Shown piece by piece: positions 34,258 to 35,689 of a stretch of DNA of 35,689 nucleotides. Both the position numbers and the translations under genes were made by a program. Position 1 is the first letter of the stretch; every line of letters starts with the position of its first letter. The notes beneath the pieces were generated by a model. The model searched no databases and was not told the DNA's origin. It saw nothing but the letters and a program-made list of their open reading frames with translations. This stretch comes from Gammaproteobacteria bacterium (lineage in GTDB: Bacteria > Pseudomonadota > Gammaproteobacteria > Steroidobacterales > Steroidobacteraceae): contig JAQGOC010000208.1 of NCBI GenBank assembly GCA_028293805.1, positions 1 to 35,689 of the forward strand, read 5' to 3'.

Positions 34258-35546
34258 GCGCCATTTCCTCTGTTCGAAGAAGTGATGCCTTTGCGTCCGC
34301 CAGCCGCATGCGCGCTGGCGAACTGGCCGCCGGACATCGCTCCGATAATGGCGAGCTCGCCGGCCAAGGCAACAACCGCGCAGATCTCCGCGAATTTTCG
34401 GGCATGGCCCGCACCGGCGCAGCCGAGCATCGAGAGGCATTCGAGCGCGGTAGGTAGGTAGGTGCCGCCACCCACCGTGCCGACGATCAGATTGGGGAGC
34501 GTGATCGACGCGTAGACCTCGCCCGCCTGTGTGCGCTCGACTCGCGTGAGCGCCGTAGTCGCTTCCGCTACACAAGCCACATCCTGGCCACAGGCGATGA
34601 ACAAGGCTGCGAGCGCGTTGGCGACATTGCCCTGCAGGCCCACGGCTCCAGTTTGCGCGGCACCGTTAATGCCATGGCGCCACGTATGTTCCATTTTTTC
34701 GGCGTCGGTTCGCCAGTAGCGCTCGACTTGCCTCGATGGGAGCAGCACTTCCGCGCTGACGTTGCGGCCACGGGCCCCACGAAACGCCATCGGGGTGGCG
34801 CGCTTGTCGCCCGAGAGCATGGACTCGACCAGCCACGAGCGAGGCTTCTTCGGCATATCCACGAGAAGCCGGTCGCAGATGGCCTGCGTGGACAACGTGA
34901 CCATGTTCTGCCCCGCTGCATCCCCCGTGGAGAATTCGAATAGCGTGTAGACAGTGTTTCCGACGACCGACGCGTGGCAGGTTCGCAGGCGGCAGTAGCG
35001 AGACGTTCCCGCGGTGGTCTCCTGGAGAATCGACAGCCGTGACGGCAGCCAGCGGGCGAACTCCCCGGCCTCTGCGAGACTGGCAAATTCGAAGCACGGT
35101 GCGCGGCCTACCTGCTCATCGGTACACAGTGCCGCAGCGCCTCCGCAGCGGTTCATGGCGTTGAAAGCGTGCTGAAAGGATGCGACGAGCGTGCCTTCAC
35201 TGGTCGCGAACGGAACGAAGAAATCCCCTTGCGCCGCACTGCCGTGGACGCGAACGGGACCCGCAACACCCAGAGGCACTTTCGCGAAACCGACGAAACC
35301 TTCGATGCTGCCGGCGAGCAGGGCCGGCTCGATTTCCGTTCCCGCGCCGCTGATCTGATCGATGCAGTAGCCCGCTTCCCGCAGGCGACGCCGCCGCTCG
35401 TCCAGCGCTTCGCGCGAGGCATCCGTGGTAGCCGGCAAACGGAGGCGGGGTGGCGCCTCCTGCTTGGAGCTTGCGCACGGTGCACCGTTCGGCGGCTGGA
35501 TGCTACCGCTGCCGCAATCGTCAATTTCCAATGTCGTACTTTTCAT
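34254..35546 (-). CDS. Hydroxymethylglutaryl-CoA reductase, divergent
   Basis: 430 residues from the ATG at 35546 (a TTG two codons upstream is possible). It reduces HMG-CoA to mevalonate. Catalytic residues equivalent to human Glu559, Lys691, Asp767 and His866 are present: Glu117 in PFATSEGTLVAS, Lys248 in LSGDKRATP, Asp322 in IACGQDVACV and His413 in QFASAHAAGGR. FAKVPLGVAGP (88-97) and LIVGTVGGGTYLP are the family landmarks. The sequence departs from the usual TTEG, DKKP and SHM forms, so it is a distinct branch. The N-terminal 40 residues are disordered. HMG-CoA reductase is unexpected in this kind of bacterium. An acyltransferase follows directly. Confidence 0.88.
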   Translation of the reverse strand: MKSTTLEIDDCGSGSIQPPNGAPCASSKQEAPPRLRLPATTDASREALDERRRRLREAGYCIDQISGAGTEIEPALLAGSIEGFVGFAKVPLGVAGPVRVHGSAAQGDFFVPFATSEGTLVASFQHAFNAMNRCGGAAALCTDEQVGRAPCFEFASLAEAGEFARWLPSRLSILQETTAGTSRYCRLRTCHASVVGNTVYTLFEFSTGDAAGQNMVTLSTQAICDRLLVDMPKKPRSWLVESMLSGDKRATPMAFRGARGRNVSAEVLLPSRQVERYWRTDAEKMEHTWRHGINGAAQTGAVGLQGNVANALAALFIACGQDVACVAEATTALTRVERTQAGEVYASITLPNLIVGTVGGGTYLPTALECLSMLGCAGAGHARKFAEICAVVALAGELAIIGAMSGGQFASAHAAGGRKGITSSNRGNGA

Positions 35547-35565
35547 TCGCAATTCGGAGCGAATG
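35544..35565. promoter_or_regulatory. Inverted repeat at the HMG-CoA reductase start
   Basis: CATTCGC (35544-35550) and GCGAATG (35559-35565), perfect 7-base arms 8 bases apart. The first arm contains the start codon on the minus strand. It may be an operator or a start-site hairpin; there is no evidence of which. Confidence 0.4.
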
Positions 35566-35689
35566 AAGCCTCTTCAATGCATCTTATCGCGGGATCGCGC
35601 CATTGTGGCGGCAATTGGGCTTCGCCCTGAGCAGGCAATGAGCTGCGTCACGGATTTTTGCAAAAGCAGGCCCCTCGCGAGGACTTGCG

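Noticed and set aside
32027-34471. 814-residue minus-strand frame antisense to the hybrid kinase
   Set aside because: Shadow composition; the kinase, acyltransferase and reductase frames explain this DNA.
1-35689. CRISPR array, tRNA, rRNA, insertion sequence or prophage
   Set aside because: No regularly spaced repeats, no tRNA-like cloverleaf noticed, no transposase or integrase motif among the frames. A tRNA scan was not possible here.

Overview
This is a GC-rich proteobacterial chromosomal window with dense coding, many 4-base gene overlaps and no RNA gene, insertion sequence or CRISPR array that I could see. The closest family fits I recognise (a YbiI-type zinc-finger protein with the C-terminal signature of the enterobacterial protein, a MFP-RND-OMF pump under a divergent TetR/AcrR-type regulator, a SorAB-like sulfite oxidase) suggest a gammaproteobacterium or a close relative. 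That placement is inference, and no taxonomic marker gene is present.

Layout. 1-677 (minus): an ArsR repressor and an SRPBCC/AHSA1 protein cut by the window edge, behind a near-consensus promoter with a palindrome. 746-6815 (minus): a tripartite RND efflux operon, with a divergent TetR gene at 6998-7639 and a perfect inverted repeat between them. 7943-9610 (plus): a Tat-exported sulfite oxidase family molybdoenzyme and its c-type cytochrome. 10000-12825 (plus): a four-PAS hybrid histidine kinase. 12902-13438 (minus): a secreted protein of unknown function. 13629-14987 (plus): a 2-hydroxycarboxylate (CitS-type) transporter, convergent and overlapping at its 3' end with an OmpR-type two-component system (14950-17027, minus). 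17199-17774 (minus): an AlkB-like dioxygenase.

17867-26543 is the centre of interest, a self-contained coenzyme F420 island. On the minus strand, in transcription order, lie a TIGR03620-like luciferase-family oxidoreductase, cofC, a fused cofG-cofH (fbiC), a glucose-6-phosphate dehydrogenase of the mycobacterial Fgd1 type, cofE, cofD and a Ddn-type deazaflavin-dependent reductase. A Tat-exported Fgd2-like enzyme lies on the plus strand and converges on them. The island therefore holds the deazaflavin and tail-assembly enzymes, a cytoplasmic enzyme to reduce F420 with glucose-6-phosphate, and three candidate F420 users, one of them apparently periplasmic. F420 is best known from Actinobacteria and Archaea. 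A complete make-reduce-use set with an Fgd1 that keeps its phosphate-binding residues is unusual in a proteobacterium.

26871-35546: a small secreted protein, ybiI, a penicillin-acylase family Ntn hydrolase, an MFS_3 exporter with a C-terminal ABM-like domain, a second hybrid histidine kinase, and a two-gene unit encoding a divergent HMG-CoA reductase with all four catalytic residues plus a DUF374-type acyltransferase. HMG-CoA reductase is unexpected in a bacterium of this kind, most of which make isoprenoids by the MEP route.
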